Shown piece after piece: positions 3,996 to 6,311 of a stretch of 6,311 bases of DNA. Positions within the stretch are counted from its first letter, which is position 1. Each line of letters opens with the position of its first letter. Origin of the DNA: Phycisphaerales bacterium (GTDB lineage: Bacteria; Planctomycetota; Phycisphaerae; Tepidisphaerales; Tepidisphaeraceae). The stretch spans positions 1 to 6,311 of the forward strand of contig JAQGHJ010000397.1 in NCBI GenBank assembly GCA_028288905.1, given 5' to 3'. A model generated the notes under the pieces. It saw nothing but the letters and a program-made list of their open reading frames with translations, was not told the origin of the DNA and did no database searches. A program made the translations under genes and the position numbers.

Positions 3996-6311
3996 CTACC
4001 GCCGCAGCACGAGCGTCCCCGCCATCAGGTCGTGCAGCGCCCGCCGCCGGCCGGTGAACAGGGCGACGACGTACCCGGCGCCGAACGGCACGGCCGACAC
4101 GAGCTTGCCGGCGTACCGGCCGGACGCGCGGGCGAACGACGACCGCCGGCCGCCGGCGTCGGTGACGAACGCGCCGAACAGCATCTTGCCCGGCGTCGCC
4201 CGCCGGCGGGACGACTCGAACCCGGCCGAGTAGAGCCAGCCGACCCCGACGGCGGCCCAGGCGGCGGCGACGAGGTGCTGCCCCAGCACCGTCGCGGCCA
4301 AATCGTCGCTCATGTCTGATTCCGTCGCGCTCGACACGACGGCGATGACGCCCCACACCAGCCCGCCCAGCCCGCACGCCGCGCCGACCAGCATCACGTC
4401 GACGGCCCAGGCGGCGAAGCGGCGGGGCACGGAGGCGTAAGCTTCTGCGGTCGCCGCCGCCGTCGCCGGCAGGACGTGGGACCGACCGGAGCGGGGGCCG
4501 TCCTGCACCGGGGCGGACGTCGCGGCGCTCCTGCCGGGCACAGCATTGTTGTCCAGGGCCGATGCTGACGTGGCAGAGAGCACGGACTCGTCGGTGTCGG
4601 CCAGCCCGACGAACCGGCGGCGGCCCGCCCGGCCGACGATCGCGTCGAACCCGTCGGCCGTCCGCTGGAGGATGACGAATCCGACCAACAGGTGCGCGAT
4701 CGCACACGCGGCCGCGAACCCGAAAAACGTCACCCCGTCCACCCGGTGCAGCCCCGGCAGCCAGAACGGCTCCTGGTCGTACCCGTACCGCACATTGCCG
4801 AACATCTGCGCGTACCCCGGCGACATCCGCCGGACGCCCTCGAAACCCATCGCGAGGTACATGTACGGGATGTACCACCCGACGTGCTCGGCGACCGGGT
4901 CGCCGCCGCGGCGGAGCAGCTCGGTCGGGATCAGGATCGCCAGCGGCACGAGGGCGTACGCGGAAATCCCGAGCATCAGGTTGGCGATGACGGCGGCCGT
5001 CGCCTTGCGGAGCCGCAGCGACAGGTAAATGCCGGTGGCCACCCACACCCCGTTGCACGCGACGGTCATTACCACCGCGAACCCGACGGCCCACAGCGGG
5101 ATCACGCCGCCGACCGCGAACAGGCTGAAGTGGACGGCGATCAGGACGGTCGGCCAGAGCATGCGGCGGAACATGCCGGCCGCCTTGCCCCAGACGATCT
5201 GCCGGCCGGTCATCGGGGTCGTCAGCAACAGCGTCCAGGTGTCCGACTCCTTCTCGGACGCGATCGCGGTCGCGCTCAGGACGGCCGCCAGCAGCCACCA
5301 CAGCCCGAACAGGACGCAGGCGAACCCGCCCTGGGTGTCGGCGTCCTTCAGGGCCCGCTCCTCAGCCAGCATCGCGTAGACGAGGAGGAGGACGGCCACC
5401 ACCGCCAGCGCGCCGACCACTCGCTGCCACCGCTTGGCCAGCAGCGGGCGGCGGAGCTCGCGCCAGAGCACCGGGTTGTCGGAGACGTCCCGCCGGGCGG
5501 CCGCCCGGCTCGACTCGCGGGCGAGCGGGGCCGCCGGGCCGGCGTAGGCGATGACGGCGGGCGCCGCGTCGGCGGTGCCCGTCGGGGCGGCAGTGGCGGG
5601 GGAGAGCGGCGGCGGCAGGGCGACGACGGCCGGGGTGGCCGCCGGGATCGGGCCGTCCCCGCCGCCCCGGGCCTGTCGCCGCAGCAGCACCGCCGTCAGC
5701 CCCGAGAGCCCGGCCGCCAGCCCGAGTTGGACGAGCACCGTCGCTACCCAAGTGTTCCCCAGCATCGTCCGCGTGAACGGCTCGACCTGCCCCACCGCAC
5801 AGCCGAATGGGTGGAGCGCGGCCAGGAACAGGATGCCGCTCGACCCGGCCCGCGGCCCGCCCTTGCCGACTTCAAACAGCACCACCAGGACGAACGGGAT
5901 CAGGAAGTAGAGCACGCCGAGCGTGGCGTACGACAGCAGGATGACGACGGCCGGCCGGGAGATGTAGAGCGAGAAGAACAGCCCGATCGCGGCGCACCCG
6001 ACGACGAACGCGACGGCCAGCGCCAGCACGGCCAGCATCTGCCCGACCTCGACCCCGCCGAGCAGCCGGACGAGGGCGAGCACCGGCAGGCTGAGCCCGA
6101 GCAGCGTCAGGGCGGCCAGCACGCTGCTGAACAGCTTGCCGCTGACGATCTGCCAGGCCCCGATCGGGGTCATGAGCAGGACCGGCAGCGTCTTGGCCAG
6201 CTTCTCCGCCCCGATCGCGTTGGCCGTCAGCACCGGGCCGATCAGGCCCATCGACCCGACGCAGAAGACCGTGAATGCCATGAAGAACGCGAACCCGAGC
6301 TCCTGCTGCTG
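3996..6311 (-). CDS. Tandem ABC-2-type permease fused to a C-terminal RDD domain, N-terminus outside window
   Basis: Multi-pass membrane subunit of an ABC transporter, probably an exporter; its ATPase partner is not in the window. The frame is open to the right edge, with 10 codons before the first internal Met at 6281, so the true start lies outside. Numbering from that Met (761 residues), unit 1 (1-200) has the ABC-2 signature from A20 to K49 (AIGAEK, LLMTP, QIVSGK). A Pro/Ala-rich linker (203-266) follows. Unit 2 (267-555) opens with NPVLWRELR (269-277) and repeats the signature at 337-366 (AIASEK, LLTTP, QIVWGK). A Ser/Ala-rich linker (557-616) leads to an RDD domain (617-761) with RRFAAWAVD (620-628), TPGKMLFG (696-703) and RRALHDLMAGT (746-756), and three hydrophobic segments. 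About fifteen hydrophobic segments are visible in total. The reading frame is unbroken, so the fusion is not a frameshift artefact. The substrate is unknown. Confidence 0.88.
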   Translation of the reverse strand, partial: QQQELGFAFFMAFTVFCVGSMGLIGPVLTANAIGAEKLAKTLPVLLMTPIGAWQIVSGKLFSSVLAALTLLGLSLPVLALVRLLGGVEVGQMLAVLALAVAFVVGCAAIGLFFSLYISRPAVVILLSYATLGVLYFLIPFVLVVLFEVGKGGPRAGSSGILFLAALHPFGCAVGQVEPFTRTMLGNTWVATVLVQLGLAAGLSGLTAVLLRRQARGGGDGPIPAATPAVVALPPPLSPATAAPTGTADAAPAVIAYAGPAAPLARESSRAAARRDVSDNPVLWRELRRPLLAKRWQRVVGALAVVAVLLLVYAMLAEERALKDADTQGGFACVLFGLWWLLAAVLSATAIASEKESDTWTLLLTTPMTGRQIVWGKAAGMFRRMLWPTVLIAVHFSLFAVGGVIPLWAVGFAVVMTVACNGVWVATGIYLSLRLRKATAAVIANLMLGISAYALVPLAILIPTELLRRGGDPVAEHVGWYIPYMYLAMGFEGVRRMSPGYAQMFGNVRYGYDQEPFWLPGLHRVDGVTFFGFAAACAIAHLLVGFVILQRTADGFDAIVGRAGRRRFVGLADTDESVLSATSASALDNNAVPGRSAATSAPVQDGPRSGRSHVLPATAAATAEAYASVPRRFAAWAVDVMLVGAACGLGGLVWGVIAVVSSATESDMSDDLAATVLGQHLVAAAWAAVGVGWLYSAGFESSRRRATPGKMLFGAFVTDAGGRRSSFARASGRYAGKLVSAVPFGAGYVVALFTGRRRALHDLMAGTLVLRR

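Noticed and set aside
2811..4319. 502-codon plus-strand open frame across the small ORF, the NagB-like gene and the permease end
   Set aside because: It spans several independent minus-strand genes, is Ser/Arg/Ala-rich without recognisable domains, and is explained as the antisense frame of strongly GC3 genes.
3901..5301. 466-codon minus-strand frame overlapping the permease in another frame
   Set aside because: Almost entirely Arg/Gly/Asp/Val; it is the +1 shadow of the permease-RDD coding region.
5484..5675. Pro/Ala-rich segment between permease units considered as a frameshift scar
   Set aside because: The frame continues cleanly into NPVLWRELR and the second unit; a flexible linker explains it.

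Overview
The window is a GC-rich bacterial segment in which every gene I can support lies on the minus strand, so transcription runs from the right edge to the left. The very high G/C at third codon positions, the large multi-domain ABC-2 permease and the mixture of sugar-catabolic gene families suggest a planctomycete, perhaps of the Gemmata group. That placement is inferred from style and protein flavour; the window holds no phylogenetic marker.

Layout in transcription order: (1) 6311-3996, the C-terminal 771 residues of a membrane protein. It carries two tandem ABC-2-type permease units and a C-terminal RDD domain, and its 5' end lies beyond the right edge. (2) After 91 bp, 3904-3164, a NagB-type glucosamine-6-phosphate deaminase/isomerase homologue of 246 residues. 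(3) After 21 bp and in the same reading frame, 3142-2834, a small unrecognised ORF of 102 codons with clearly lower GC3, followed by a bulged hairpin. (4) After 129 bp, 2704-1337, a 455-residue homologue of uronate isomerase (UxaC), amidohydrolase superfamily. (5) After 202 bp, 1134-1, an NHS-family (NupG-like) major facilitator transporter that runs off the left edge.

The three recognisable metabolic genes (NagB-like, UxaC-like, NupG-like) suggest uptake and catabolism of sugar derivatives or nucleosides. The gaps of 129 and 202 bp, with hairpins and a possible promoter, suggest two or three transcription units rather than one tight operon. Three of the proteins depart from their textbook relatives at functional positions: the NagB active-site loop reads GETAH where the E. 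coli enzyme has GNDGH, the UxaC-like protein has Met where UxaC has a conserved His, and the transporter lacks the polar residues NupG carries in TM7. Annotated substrates should therefore be treated as family-level guesses.

I found no tRNA, rRNA, CRISPR array, insertion sequence or phage gene. No stretch longer than 300 bp lacks a gene. I do not see a complete new system; the points most worth a second look are the permease-RDD fusion, the small in-frame ORF after nagB, and the substituted catalytic positions.
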